Origin: Gonatopus flavifemur
Taxonomy: Eukaryota > Arthropoda > Insecta > Hymenoptera > Dryinidae
Length of the DNA stretch: 64,000 bases
Direction: 5' to 3'
NCBI GenBank assembly: GCA_018340375.1
Contig: JAFFJZ010000002.1
Location: forward strand, 61,808,001-61,872,000
Shown here: one piece after another, positions 1-16,771 of the stretch
Numbering within the stretch: the stretch's first letter is position 1
Layout of the letters: each line of letters starts with the position of its first letter
Made by a program: the position numbers and the translations under genes
Notes under the pieces: model-generated
The model's input: only the letters and a program-made list of their open reading frames with translations
Told to the model about the DNA's origin: nothing
The model's database searches: none

Positions 1-1052
1 CATTTATCATTCGTAGCACAGATTTCAATACGACATTCGCGGAATAAGTCCGTCTGTTACGATGATATTTAAATGACATTTAACAGACAGATTTGAGGAC
101 GGATGAAGAGATCTCTTCAATTTTTCTGATATAATATTCCCTTTGTATTTCATCTTATTTGGATTCACACGGGGAAAAAGGTGTGCTGAAAAATAGAGTA
201 AATCAAGGTGAGATATTGCACTTTTTCGCTTCTCTACAGTACGAAATAACAGATAAAACTTCATTCACTCCAAGGAAATGTGAAGATATTAAATGAATCT
301 TGATTTCTTCCTTGAGTGAATGAGGTTTTTTGTATTATCTCAATCTGTACTAAAGTGGGAAAATGCGTCATCTTACCCCACTTGACTGTATAATTTAGTA
401 GATTGAACTTTTATAAAGAGTTCAGGCTAATATGGTACTTTCAGAGCTTTCTTCACGTGAATAATTCAATTGGGAACAGATTCCAAACTACGAAAAAACT
501 ATATCTTTACAAGATATAGTTTTTTTCGTGAGTATTGTATTTTGGTTGACAATCACGATTTGTTTGATGTAATCAATATTATTCAATAAACTTTTATCCT
601 AAGAGAGAAATAACGTGTCCTAAAACATAGACTTTCATTAAAATCCTAACACGGACAGAGATTAGAATTCTTTTCGAGTAAACGAAATGACATGGTAAAA
701 CTTTGTATACGTAGGAGCACGTGCGCGAACGAAAACGCAAGCATAAAGCTTGAAAATGCTCGAAACTTGTTCTTTGGGGGTAATCTGTTGAAGAATGAAT
801 GTCGGCTTCTCGTTTTTTGCTTCTCTTTCTCTTCCCTTTCCTTCGGAATACAAAAAATGACCTCGTCTTGTATAAATGTGGGATGTTCCGCAAAATGGGA
901 AGAGAGAAAAAAGGAAACCTATACCCAAAAATTAGCAAAAATTCATATGAAAGAAAAGTAAACAGATTTAAACGAATAAAATTGAAACGCCATGTGGGAT
1001 ATAAATAAATGAATTGAAATTCAAATGATATCATTTAGATTTGTCTACTCAC
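1..1052 (-). other. Su(fu) intron 2 (partial)
   Basis: Follows the donor at 1052-1051 of Su(fu) exon 2. No further Su(fu) exon is recognisable here, so the next exon must lie outside the window. It contains two small foldback sequences: 254-341, arms of about 25 bp around TCATTCACT/AGTGAATGA, and 490-530, 18-bp arms around ACTATATCTT/AAGATATAGT. Open frames in 594-1034 look like chance frames. Confidence 0.7.
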
Positions 1053-4000
1053 CTCACGTAATGCCAATGCGGAGGCACGTCAAGTTCGGGACATCCAGGG
1101 TTTTCGTACATGCTTATGTAATCCAGAGGATCCGGACCACCCAGCCTGAACAAAAGAAAAGACAAATTTTCAGCGATATTTATATTGGCGAGGTTCAACA
1201 AATTTCAAATATATTTATTTATGGAAATGTTTTGAAATGAAAATTGTATGGAAGATTAAATATTAACGATGTTGCTGAAGTTTGGATCGTTTATTGAAAC
1301 GAATTAGTACTCGAATAACACAATATTCAACTGTTAAGGGGATACTAGCGCCGGGACATTAGCCAAATTTTTCGTGTAAGATTTCTCAACAATACTATCA
1401 TATTTTCAAACTATCGTTCTATACAGCATTTCTTGAATGTCTATAGAGATGCTGTATAGAGCGATATTTTGAAAATATGAAAGTATTTTGGAGAAATCTT
1501 ACAAGCAAAATTTGGCTAATGTCCCGGCGCTAGTTTCTCCTTAAAGACCAAAAATTCTTGCAGTGCATCTTCGAAGGATGTTTCCAGCTCCGAAGAGTTA
1601 AATCGAGAAGATAAATGACGATTTATTAGATTTTTTTAGTTCGAATTTTTGTTTTGTTTCTATAAACGATTCGAACTTCCAATCCATATATCAATGTAAA
1701 TTCATCTGAATTGTATCTGAATCTGTGTAGACAATGGTCTGTGATATTTCAATTCTGTGTCATCATGATATGAAAATTTGGAAACTGTGAATAAACGTGT
1801 GAAATTTCATGATCAAAGTTTGGTGTTTCAAAGTATACAACAGTTGATCCGGTAATGATACCAACATTCTACATCCGGTTGAAGTTAAGGGGTGGCTAAA
1901 AATACAATTCCGTTTTTCGTCTTTGTGCTGAGGTGAAAGGTAACGAGTACGTGTCAAACGAATAACGTCTACTTCCTCTGAAAGACGAGTAGTTCTATTT
2001 TTTACGTGCGGGGGAAATTCATAAGTTTTCTAACATTATTCATAATAAAAAAATATTACAATTTTTTAGGAATTTATTTTTACGGTGAAAAGAATTGTGT
2101 TCGAGAGAGAACGGGGGCGAGTTCAAGTTCACATTTCAAGGGAAATTTGATAGGGAAGAGGGATGATGAAATTACTTAATATCTTATACACATTACTGTG
2201 TAATTTATCCAATTACGAGTTGAGCATTGGATATAAGTTGCAGATTTTTATTCAACGATGACTTCTTTCACACAGAGCGCAATACCAGACGAAAAATTCA
2301 TTTGCTGAATCTTTTGTTGTTCAAAAGTTATGAGAAAAACCATGTACAATTTCTGATTTCATTGCGTACCTCTTGCTGAAGTAGCGAATTTTTCACTGTA
2401 ACAGTAATTTGTTTGCTGTTGTAGCAGTTTTATTGGTGACGATAGTGAATTTTTAGCTATTACAACAAAAAAATTAAATTACTATTAGTGTTTCGGTCTC
2501 GTCTCGTCTTGCCGAGACTGACCAGGTCTCGATCTCGATTCAGTCTCGGAATTTATAATCTCGTCTCGGTCTCGCTTTTGTCTCAAAAAAATCAGTATCG
2601 TCCCGATCTCTACTAGGGATGGGCAAGTAATTTACTTCCTGTAATCTACGTGGTACTGTACATGTAAATTACAGGTAAAATACTTCAATGTACCTTGTAA
2701 ATCATGTAATTCACTGTAATTTACGTATTCTACACGTGTATTTTACTTGTAAATGACTGTCGAAAACTTTTCGTGACACGTAGATATCCATCCCTGGTCT
2801 CGGCTTGACAGGTATCGTCTCAGTCTCGAAAAATGATTGTTCGTCTCATTTCGTATCGGTCTCGTCCGAAACACTAATTACGATTTCTATTGCTCCAAAT
2901 TTGACTACACTGCCGTTCTAAGCCAAAAGGCCGTATGTCAACAACATTTTTCTCTGTTTTTTACATATTCATATTCGAATAGCTTTTTTATGTGTTTCAA
3001 TGAAAAAAATTTTTACACCATTGAAAACTACGTGAAAAACTGATTTAAACATCACGGCGCTTGTATCATTTAACACGTACAAGTTTGAATAAAATGCTTG
3101 ATATTTCGAAACATCCAAATTTTGACACACGGCCTTTTGGCTTAGGACGGCAGTACAGCTGTTGCAAGTATTCTTCTGTTTGATACATGTGTATATGCTT
3201 ATTAAAAGGATAATTAAATTTGATTCAATGATCAAATATATTCAAGCGTACATTATGCTCATATTGAGGGGTTCTTATGCTCGAATCAAGTGTATTCTAT
3301 GTTTGAATCAAGTGTAATTATCCTTATAATTAGCATATTACACATGTACCAAACCAAATAATACTTGAAAAAGCTGTAGTCATATTTGGAGCTATAGTAA
3401 GAAGCACTTGGTTATTTCAAGCATACCGTTTTCTGGATGTATAATATTTGAAATACAGCTGTGTTTTTAAATAATTCACACCTACGAAGACGAAGGAATT
3501 TGCTGAGATAGCAAAGTGTTTGTAAAAGACAAACCAAAAGATATACAACAAGATGGAATTTCACTGTTACAGCCAATTCTTCGTTTTCTGTGTGTATGAA
3601 GTATCGAATATACTTTCATTGAATTATTCTTTGTAGTATTGATGGAATCTCATGAAAAAATTTGAACATTAATGTTGCATCATTAAGATTTCTCAAATAT
3701 GAGTCATAAAGAACAATACGTTTCTCCGTTTAGTTTCATTTATCCTTTATTAAAGCTGTGGATTGGGGTAAAATAAGAATATGTATAATTAATGTACGAA
3801 ACATAATCATGATGTTTATCGTTGATTCCTAAATATGTATGAGGGAAGTTATTTTATGAATACTCAATATACAAAAAACAATGAGACATAACATTTACAT
3901 TCAATTTGTTAATGTAATATCCATTGTTCTGCTAAAATTCTTATTTGTCAACTTAGGCTTTTAGTCAATAAAATTACACTCTTTTTCCTTTTCATGAAGC

Positions 4001-4775
4001 AAAATTTTAGTTTGTTCTCTTCTTCATTAGAATCAAATATCATTCTTTTCAATTCCACTTCAACAAAAATATATCTTTACGATAATCTGATGTTTCATGT
4101 TTGAAAGTAAATGAATAAAAATTTAATCAATTTGTTTATCAAATCTCAATTTGACCACAACCGAACAGTATTTGGAATCTATAGAATGTTGAATTTTTGA
4201 ACACAAATCTAGTTAAATTCCAACTATTTCTAAAATTTGTACTTCCAATTATAATCAGGTGACTGTGTCTGTACTACAATCATCGAGAGATTCATGATAA
4301 AAACAAATTTTTAGAAAATATAATTAACTAATTTCGCATAGCATTCAAAATATATTTAATCCAAATTATTATTCTATTGGTTCTATTTATTGTAAATAAA
4401 TAAATAGTTGATGAAAATTCAAATTCAGATTTAAGCACTGTGCACAGTTAAGTAATTTATTCATTGTTTAGTGCAAGTATTGAAATACAAAATTATATGT
4501 TTCACAATATCCCTCTCTCCAGACACATGTGTTGTTTACGAATAAAAATTTTAACGCTTCCTCGCTATCTTTATAACGAATACGTATGATGCAGTTCATT
4601 CTTACCAATATTTAACAACAGCCGTAACGGTGAGAGGATTACTCTGATCAGGGTAAATTTCTTTGCAAACACTATGCAAAGCGTCAAGGCCTAAAGCCCG
4701 AGCCGATGGCTGGAGAGGTTGTCCTGGTGAAAAACCTTTCGAAAATTCTTCTCGTTCCCGCATGTTTCCGTACAT
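1053..4775 (-). CDS. Su(fu): Suppressor of fused, first two coding exons (partial)
   Basis: Minus-strand gene with exon 1 at 4775..4606 and exon 2 at 1145..1053; the rest lies left of the window. Su(fu) is the cytoplasmic/nuclear negative regulator that binds Gli/Ci in Hedgehog signalling. The exon 1 end reads YPDQSNPLTVTAVVKYW and exon 2 begins LGGPDPLDYISMYENPG and continues through HWHY, matching the highly conserved N-terminal SUFU domain. The splice joins TG|G into the Trp codon and keeps frame. Acceptor AG is at 1147-1146; donors GT are at 4605-4604 and 1052-1051. Two in-frame ATGs are available: 4775, first after a stop, and 4763, which has the better context with A at -3. Intron 1 is 3460 bp and full of transposons. 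Identification is secure; the exact start is not. Confidence 0.93.
1271..1682. repeat. Inverted-repeat element with GTTGCTGAAGTTTGGATCG ends, in Su(fu) intron 1
   Basis: The left end GTTGCTGAAGTTTGGATCG and the inverted right end (CGATTCGAACTTCC, ending about 1680) form imperfect terminal repeats. The same end sequence occurs at 46035-46254, which supports a dispersed family. A TTAA-flanked element is nested inside at 1338-1540. Confidence 0.6.
1338..1540. mobile_element. piggyBac-like MITE (TTAA-flanked, nearly fully palindromic)
   Basis: TTAA flanks both ends (1334-1337 and 1541-1544). The 203-bp element is almost one long inverted repeat: GGGGATACTAGCGCCGGG at the left pairs with CCCGGCGCTAGTTTCTCC at the right, and pairing continues close to the centre near 1440. 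It has no coding capacity. TTAA target duplication is the hallmark of piggyBac transposition; the family assignment is inferred from that alone. Confidence 0.8.
2486..2876. mobile_element. hAT-like MITE rich in GTCTCG repeats
   Basis: Ends are TAGTGTTTCGG and CCGAAACACTA. They are flanked by 8-bp sequences differing at one base, ATTACTAT (2478-2485) and ATTACGAT (2877-2884), as expected for an ageing hAT insertion. The interior is a run of GTCTCG/CGAGAC sub-repeats, interrupted by a second element at 2614-2796. It lies in Su(fu) intron 1. Confidence 0.75.
2614..2796. mobile_element. Nested MITE with AGGGATGG ends
   Basis: The left end TAGGGATGGGCAAG and right end CCATCCCTG form short inverted ends inside the GTCTCG-rich element. 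The interior is built of TGTAATTTAC-like palindromic words. The ends resemble the hAT-like element at 5224-5417. No clean target duplication is visible. Confidence 0.55.
2909..3154. mobile_element. MITE with 30-bp inverted ends (Su(fu) intron 1)
   Basis: The left end ACTGCCGTTCTAAGCC with AAAAGGCCGT mirrors the right end, which carries ACGGCCTTTTGGCTTAGG and ends CGGCAGT, over about 30 bp with few mismatches. The interior is AT-rich and non-coding. Target duplication is unclear. Confidence 0.75.
3155..4605 (-). other. Remainder of Su(fu) intron 1
   Basis: AT-rich sequence between the transposon cluster and the exon 1 donor at 4605-4604. No exon, RNA gene or clear repeat is seen. Confidence 0.5.
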
Positions 4776-5953
4776 AAACGTGAATTAGTTATAAAAAATA
4801 AATAACACGAAACTTTGAATATCCCACTGTGACAATCCGATATATACAAAACACAAGGCTCTACTTTGTTTACCAATACACTAACGACAACCACCGCTCG
4901 CACATTCCACAAGATATGAAACTTCGACTGACACTAATAAAGAATGGATACAAATACAACAAACGTTGGGGAAGGAATGCGGAGAGAATACTAATAGTTG
5001 AGCTTTGTGCATGCAGTGGAGAGAAATCGCGTTTTCCATTCTTTTTTTCAAATTGGAGAGAATAAGATAGACTGCAACGGAAATAGAGTCTACGTGCAAC
5101 TTTAAATCGCGCCATCTAACGATGGTAATGTCACTCGAGGTTTAGATTTGATCTGTTTTATCCACTCTCTCGAAGTGTTTTGCGAACGCACGCGCGGATA
5201 GCTAAGAATTCACGAGTATGGAGCAGGGTTGGGTTTATTACATGATTTTTCAATTTCTTACGTATCATACTTGGTTTCTGACACGTAAAATATGTAAGAT
5301 ACTTGGACCCTCTTGTCCCCCCAAAAGAAAGGGGTTGATTTTATGCGTAAGATACTCGGTTTCTTACGTGTCGTAAACTATGTAAAATACTTAGAAGTAT
5401 ATTACGTGCCAACCCTGGTATGGAGTATGAAAAGAATTCTTGAAGGATTCTTTAACAATCCCCTATGCTACCTGAAGAAAGAAAATTAAAAAAAAATGCA
5501 TTCTCCTCGTACCGTTAATGAACTTGAAAACAAATACAAGGATTCTTTTTTGCTCTGCGGGAAAATTTTCATCATTCCGCGTAATTTTGAAATATTGAAG
5601 AAAAACTCCATCAGGTAGAGCTACATACGTGCTAATTTGCGCGTGAGTGAGAATGAATCTTAAGCCCACCGCCCACCCTAACCCCTAACACGATTCGGAG
5701 AAGAACACCCAAGAACTGCCAAGAACCACCAAGAACACCAACAGGATTGAACAGAATTGGTGTGATTGTATGATTGTAACATGTGGTAACATGCCAAACC
5801 TCGACTGGTGCAACAAAAATTGATTACCAATGCCCGTTTATTTTACAATTTATACAATGATAATGACAATTGATGAAATTTCATAGTAATCGTATCTAAT
5901 TGTGTATTGAATTGAGTCCACTTTGTCAGTGTTATAAACATTATTCATCAAAA
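4776..5953. promoter_or_regulatory. Shared upstream region of Su(fu) and XPB (divergent pair)
   Basis: The two genes are transcribed away from each other with 1178 bp between start codons, so both promoters must lie here (inference from layout). No strong TATA box was found for either. A TCAGTG initiator-like word lies about 30 bp upstream of the XPB ATG. A hAT-like MITE occupies 5224-5417, and a short run of CCAAGAAC-type words occurs near 5700-5750. Confidence 0.5.
5224..5417. mobile_element. hAT-like MITE in the Su(fu)/XPB intergenic region
   Basis: Ends CAGGGTTGG and CCAACCCTG are bounded by a perfect 8-bp duplication, GTATGGAG, at 5216-5223 and 5418-5425. The interior carries repeated TTACGTGTC/GTAAGATACTTGG-type words in both orientations. 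Perfect target duplications suggest a fairly recent insertion. Confidence 0.9.
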
Positions 5954-10773
<4,820 letters not shown>

Positions 10774-11062
10774 AGTACGTGTCTTTATAAATATGGAATT
10801 TTTACGTTCATCGCTTTTGATGTCAAATGAAGATCTTCGGTTCACCTTTTGCATTATTATGCAGTTTTTAATGAAAATCGCAAAATATCTTTTATTTAAA
10901 TATGAAAAAATAACAACAGAATATTGTTCCTGAATCAGAGAAATACAATAGGTTTGCTACAATACTATCTGAAAAAGTACCAAATATCTTATAGTCAAAT
11001 TTGATACTTTATTTAACATTTATCATTAACATTATCATTATCAAACATTGTATATAAATTTG

Positions 11063-11068
11063 AATAAA
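11063..11068 (+). terminator. Candidate XPB polyadenylation signal
   Basis: First canonical AATAAA downstream of the XPB stop, about 290 bp after it. Cleavage site not identified. Confidence 0.45.
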
Positions 11069-12060
11069 AGAATTTGTTATACTTTAGAACACTTTATAAA
11101 TTAGAGAAATATTTATGAAGGTGTATTTACAGTTTTTCATTTTTTTGATAATGTTTTATTTTTATGTTGTTATTTCTTTATTTATATACAGGCCTTCCAC
11201 TTTATCTTTCGAATTTCCGATCTCAGGACACGTTCAATCAATTGATATGCCATTCATGTTGGATCGAAGAAACTAAGAATATCGAAATATTTCATCCCCT
11301 TGCTTTTTTCATCAATGTAAGTTATGATATCATTGCACGGTTTTATATGAATCTTGTTTTCCGACAAAAAAATAATTTCATAATAAATTTCAATAAAGGT
11401 TGTCTTCTCTTTACACGTAGATTTGAAATATCAATATATTTCGAAAATGGATGCTTCGTTAGACAATTGAAGCTTCACAGTATAAGAACTCTTGTGGTAT
11501 CTCTCTCACAATTAATATTCTATGTTGTCGATTTTTATAAAATTCAGTTAAATATCATTCAAGCTATTTTTTTCAAAGAATTAAAATATTTGAATTGTTT
11601 TCTTTTTGATAATAAAAATAAATTTTCTTTTCCAGACATTCCCATTCATAATTTTTTTCTTGTTGAACAAAAGTGATCAGAAAATAACAACGTAAGAGCA
11701 ACGTTTTTGAAAATTTTATATAACATTTGGAAAAATAAAGTAAAATTTATATCGCGATTGCTCGACATCTGTAATAAAATACGTAGACGAACAACGTACA
11801 GGAGTCCGCATAATCTAAAACCTTGGTTTATAATACGCGCGCTGTACTCCGATTGGTCCATGAATTTTCTGTCGTTGAAGTTGTACACAAACGAACTATG
11901 ATGCGAAGTTGCATGAAAATCGAAGATCGCAGGATCGAACGTGTTGAGTATACTATACCAGAGCCCGAGGCCCGAGCAGCCGGCTGTCACATGCAGCTTC
12001 GAACGAACTAGTGCTAGTAGTTCCGTCGACGGATGTTCGGCTTGGTTCGGTTCGAAGATG
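11069..12060. other. Intergenic, XPB to GlcT
   Basis: AT-rich to about 11700, then mixed composition. The open frames here show no recognisable protein. Nothing else seen. Confidence 0.4.
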
Positions 12061-12063
12061 GGA

Positions 12064-12070
12064 TATAAAA
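12064..12070 (+). promoter_or_regulatory. TATAAAA box, candidate GlcT promoter
   Basis: TATAAAA follows a less AT-rich stretch and sits 1.4 kb upstream of the GlcT start codon, on the same strand. If used, the 5' UTR (12.1-13.49 kb) would be long or spliced. No initiator was confirmed, so this is a position-based inference. Confidence 0.3.
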
Positions 12071-12310
12071 TGAATGAATAGCACTTTCTGAGTTCGATGA
12101 TAACTGTTTTTTGTTTCGGTACGGTTTAGTGTAACTTCTTGTGTAAGTGTGTGCCTGTGAATACATAAAAAATGAGTACGTGGTAGAATTATTGTATATA
12201 AAAAAAAAACGGTGAGATGTGCGGTGGACAGTTTGTAGATTTAAAAGACAACCCAGTGAGATATAGCGGTAGGAAGGAGAAAGGAGACCGAGTACGACAT
12301 TGTAGCCGTT

Positions 12311-12368
12311 GCCGCCACCACCACCACCACTATCATCATCATCATCACCACCACCAACAACAACCACC
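12311..12368 (+). repeat. CAC/CAT/CAA trinucleotide tract
   Basis: An imperfect run of CAC, CAT and CAA triplets. One frame would encode a His/Gln stretch, but the surrounding frame (12217-12414) has no other protein-like feature and lies in the presumed GlcT leader. It is called a low-complexity repeat. Confidence 0.7.
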
Positions 12369-13494
12369 ATATAAGACGATAGTTGCCGATGAAGAACTAA
12401 TATGTAATAGTTAGCTAAATTATATTCAATCTAATATGGAATCCATCAAGTTTCGAAAATCAACAAAGAAAAAAAAGTGAAGAAAGCATTCCATTAACAG
12501 TCATACGTGAGAAAAGAATATATACAAATTATAAGCGTCATATCGCTTTACCAGTTGGTTCAGGGATAAGGGCGTCTACGTATTCAAGTCGCTGCTCCAT
12601 TCCAGAACATGTACATGCGCATGTATATGTACAAGTTTACCACCACCGCATTAGGTAGAAATTTGCGAGAGAAAAAAAAAGAAGAAAGTAACGGAATCGG
12701 GATTGTGCCTGAATAATATTGCCGCAATGACGAGGATTATGACAATTTTGAATCAATTTACATATCTACGTGTAACATACTCGTCACTTACACCAATTTC
12801 GAAATACTGGGTTTTTTCAATGCAATAATGCGGAGATTTTGAGGTTAGTTTGGAACCACTGTTGCGCCGATTACTTCATTCCCTCTTCTTTTTTTTGATT
12901 AATCAAAATTTCGAACGAGAGATACACAAACCAAGTGAATGTATAACAAAAGCCATTCACTTTCAAGACGCGATACAGATGAAAAAGAAGACCAAGTGAA
13001 AAAGGGAACAAGTTTTTACCAGCGAGCAAGAATGAAGAGCAATCGGGAAGTCTGTTATCAAAAAAGCTTTATCAATGTTCATCGCGAAAAGTCATCATCG
13101 TTGTCCTCGTTGTCCGGTAATTTATTACTACCGGCTCATACAAGAAGAAAGATGCTGGAAAAATCACCAGCGTTATTTCGGAAGTGTATTTTCAAAATGT
13201 TTTCTCCGATTCCAGGACTGCTATGAGTGGAGTGTCATATTTGTTATCGTGATCATGATAAACCTCTATTTGTATAATGAAACGAACATACGATATACGG
13301 GTGTTTATGTGACAGTGAATATACATAAAACAAGTGTACTGTGATTGTAGTAGTGCGCGCGCTACTCGTCGAGAAAGAGAGGCAGAGAGGGGACGAGACA
13401 TCTCTCCCTTGCTCTCCTCTCATCTTACATTCGTTGACTTTCATATTTGAAAGATTCGAATAACAAAAGAACCAAAATCTTGTCAAATATAACA

Positions 13495-14691
13495 ATGAAT
13501 TCCACGATGTACACCCTTTACGGGTTTGCCATATTTTTCATGATATTTTGGCTCGTAATGTGGATAGTACACGTATTAGCCCTGATAGCCGGTCGATGGA
13601 AATTACACCGTAAGATGAATCAAGTTCCGACCTACGAGACACCTTTGCCAGGTGTGTCGATTATAAAACCGCTCATGGGCGTCGACCCTAATCTTTACAA
13701 CAATCTCGAGACATTCTTTACGATGGAATACCCAAAGTACGAATTGTTATTTTGCGTGGAGGATGATTCGGATCCCGTATTAATGCTGGTACGAAAATTG
13801 ATGGAAAAGTATCCAGAGGTCGAGGCAAAACTATTTATCGGTGGTCGAAACGTCGGGGTTAATCCTAAAATCAACAACATGCAACCCGCTTACGAGGCAT
13901 CGAAATACGAATTAATTTTGATAAGCGATAGTGGAATTAGGATGAAGGAGGACACTTTGTTGGACATGGTCAATCATATGGCCGATAACGTGGCGTTGGT
14001 ACATCAAATGCCGTTCACCTGTGATCGAGATGGTTTTGCCGCGGCTTACGAAAAAATATTTTTCGGTACCGTGCAATCCCGTGTGTATTTAGCGGCAGAT
14101 CTGCTTAGGATAAATTGCCACACCGGCATGTCCGCTTTATTGCGTAAAGCGCCTCTGGACGAGGTCGGGGGATTAAGAACTTTTGGTGTTTACCTGGCAG
14201 AAGACTTTTTTTACGCCAAGTCGTTGACCGACCGAGGCTGGCGTATAACCGTATCTTCGCAACCGGCTTTGCAAAATAGCGGCCATTGCGAATTGCATTC
14301 CTTCCAAGCGAGATTAAGAAGATGGGCTAAACTTAGGGTAGCTATGCTTCCGACAACTATAATACTGGAACCGCTTAGCGAGTGCCTCGTTTTAGGTGGT
14401 TGTGCTTCCTGGGCTGCCAGTGTGCTCTTTGAGTGGGACTCTTTAGTTTTTTACTTGGTACATATACTTTCATGGTTTATGTTCGATTGGACGCTTTTGT
14501 GCGTCGTACAAAACGGACCATTACCCTTCAACAAATTAGAGTTTGTTTGCGGATGGCTGTTTAGTGAGGCTACAAGGCCTTATCTCTTCCTCCAGGCTGT
14601 CTTGGATCCTTTGATACAATGGAGATCACGCGTCTACAAGCTCAGGTGGGGTGGAATCGCGGAAGAGGTTAAAGCTAAAGTTAAATATTGA
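13495..14691 (+). CDS. GlcT: Ceramide glucosyltransferase (UGCG / GlcT-1), intronless
   Basis: A 398-aa protein (human UGCG is 394). It transfers glucose from UDP-glucose to ceramide on the cytosolic face of the Golgi/ER, the first step of glycosphingolipid synthesis. GT21-family features: an N-terminal membrane anchor (about residues 8-32), the first Asp motif CVEDDSDP (about 87-94), SDSGI (144-148, second Asp), AEDFFY with the catalytic Asp (about 237), the RxxRW signature in QARLRRW (271-277), and C-terminal membrane segments from about 300. The start is the ATG at 13495, context AACAATG. The frame stays open back to 13447, but only with a TTG, which is not an expected initiator. No introns interrupt the CDS. 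There is no decay, so it is probably functional. Confidence 0.96.
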   Translation: MNSTMYTLYGFAIFFMIFWLVMWIVHVLALIAGRWKLHRKMNQVPTYETPLPGVSIIKPLMGVDPNLYNNLETFFTMEYPKYELLFCVEDDSDPVLMLVRKLMEKYPEVEAKLFIGGRNVGVNPKINNMQPAYEASKYELILISDSGIRMKEDTLLDMVNHMADNVALVHQMPFTCDRDGFAAAYEKIFFGTVQSRVYLAADLLRINCHTGMSALLRKAPLDEVGGLRTFGVYLAEDFFYAKSLTDRGWRITVSSQPALQNSGHCELHSFQARLRRWAKLRVAMLPTTIILEPLSECLVLGGCASWAASVLFEWDSLVFYLVHILSWFMFDWTLLCVVQNGPLPFNKLEFVCGWLFSEATRPYLFLQAVLDPLIQWRSRVYKLRWGGIAEEVKAKVKY

Positions 14692-16478
14692 AAAACATCA
14701 ATCGTTTAGTTTTTAAGTATAAACTATTATAAATATGTACACGATGTACCGAACGCATGGGAGAAACGCGCGTCTAACGTATGAAATGATTGTCATTGTT
14801 CTTGTACGTTACGTATGACCGTGGTGGTCCTTTTTATCGACTGGATTCAATCGTGATACATGATATTTTCATTGTTTCAGAGTTGAAGCGAGTTGATGAA
14901 AAGGGCCGTGAGATACAAAAATATTTACTCGCGTGAAGAGTAGAACGAGTGTGTTATGGCATATATATCCCTTTCTTTTTGGGAGTATACGCGTATAAAT
15001 GAGCATACGTACATACGTAGATGGAATTCATTCTTCATATTTAAAAATTCATTACATTTGATGTATATAATCGGTAAACTCACTTTTCAAGTACAACTTT
15101 TGTATGCCAAGGTTTAAATCATTGTGCATTAGGATACTCACAAGACAGTTTACAAAATATACCCTTGAATTTTGTAAATATATCATTGTAGAATGTGCCA
15201 GGCTTCATAATTGAGATTGACAATGTTCTTTCTATCGAAAAAATACCAATTTTCGATTGCTCCGAGTGATTATATATGATTATTGGATATTCGTACGCAT
15301 CAAGTATAGTACGAGTCAACAAAGGTTGTATACAATATTTTTCCTGCGCAAATCACCATTACCGCCTTTCGCAATGAAACAAAGGTGCGTAGCGGTGCTA
15401 TATTGCGTTAGCCATGCTTACTTCCGCCACTTTTGAATCATCGTACTTGGAACAGAATTTATTATTGTTATTGCTGCACATTACTTCTCTATTGGAAAAC
15501 AAAATGTGATGATCTTTCCGTGTGGTGTTTTCTTTGAATACCTGAAAAGTATGAGCGATGTATTTTCTAACTAAATCATACGAATCGAAGTAGTTATTCT
15601 CATCCGTGAAAGTAGAGAAGAAACATATGCCAAAAGAGATATGCATAACTTTCTCTTTTTTTTCCACTCATTTCCTTATTCTTAATAAATAAAAGTGCAT
15701 TCTTTTTCATACATGATCATTATTCGATCGATGATTGAATATCGATGCATATAAGTGATCTACAACTTTAGGATATGGCTTTGAATATGGTAGTTGCTTC
15801 ATCTGCTTGTTTAAGAATTTTAACCTTGAACGACTAAATGTCGTCGTGTCGATGATATCACATGAAGCGGTCATCGACTATGATAGGGCTTAATCGTGCA
15901 CTTAGCATTTCTACATAGTACAATTGAAGAGCTTAGTTCGCGAACACTATGTGGCTTCCTTCACTGAGCAAGAGATTTCCATTCATTTTACACATCGTTT
16001 TTTGTTCAATGATATTATAGTACATTATTCCTCAATCCTCGGAATATGTTGAGAAATGAAGAAACAATAGGATTTTTAACCACGGTGTACAGTATTATTT
16101 ATTCTTGCACAGATTTTGGAATTTTTTCAAATCTGATGATCGTTTGATAATTTAGTTTTCTTCTATCCTCGCGTGAGATATGCATATTTTAATCCAAACC
16201 TAAGTTTTGAGGAGAGAAAACGAAGAGGACATGATAAAATAGTGATTTTCATTCATCAGTAGCGCTAATGATGCCAAAATCCGAGGGGACATTCCCGTAT
16301 ATCTTGATTTTCAGCTGATTTAAAGTTCAAGAATTTCGATCCAGATCGGAATTTGGATCGTGACGAAAACTTGATTTAACGAACTCATACACCCAGAAAA
16401 ATAACATCCAATGATGAGACAAGACTGCTTAATCGTGAAACAATACAATTTCCAAATGCTTCTGAGATGATACAAGCG
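14692..16478 (+). other. GlcT 3' region and intergenic
   Basis: No AATAAA follows closely after the stop. A pair of overlapping AATAAA words at 15684-15693 is the first good candidate, implying a 3' UTR of about 1 kb. No genes are recognised beyond it. Confidence 0.35.
15684..15693 (+). terminator. Candidate GlcT polyadenylation signals
   Basis: Two adjacent AATAAA words, about 1 kb downstream of the GlcT stop codon. Confidence 0.3.
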
Positions 16479-16482
16479 TTAA

Positions 16483-16771
16483 CCCTTCAAGTACACACAT
16501 CCTTTCACACCTTCAGAGTCACACAGGTGCAAATTCGCATAATGCAACTTTAGCAATTAATAACTCGGTTCCTATTCGACCAATTTCAACTTTCTTTCTT
16601 TCTTTCAATTTGAATGAAAAACTGTGCAGATTAACGGGGTAAAGAAGAAAATTCACAAACATCTCATTTGGTCAGTGAAACAAACGCGAGGGTAAAATCA
16701 ATTTTTGAAGAAAAACGAAAAATATGAAAATAATTGATGCGAATTCGCACCTGTGTGTACTCGCGCGTTGG
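16483..16771. mobile_element. TTAA-flanked inverted-repeat element
   Basis: TTAA at 16479-16482 and 16772-16775 flanks ends CCCTTCAAGTACACACA and TGTGTGTACTCGCGCGTTGG. A second pairing, GGTGCAAATTCGCAT with ATGCGAATTCGCACC, continues inward. The left arm holds a small duplication (CACAC...TCACACAGG) absent from the right. It fits a non-autonomous piggyBac-like element, but the terminal bases match imperfectly. Confidence 0.6.

Noticed and set aside
11164..11676. 170-codon open frame on the plus strand
   Set aside because: Phe/Ile/Leu/Asn-rich translation typical of AT-rich non-coding DNA; no motif recognised.
12217..12414. 65-aa frame with a His/Gln run
   Set aside because: The run is a CAC/CAT/CAA microsatellite in presumed GlcT leader sequence; nothing else in the frame looks like protein.
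13447..13494. N-terminal extension of GlcT from 13447
   Set aside because: It would start at TTG; the ATG at 13495 has good context and gives the family's usual length.
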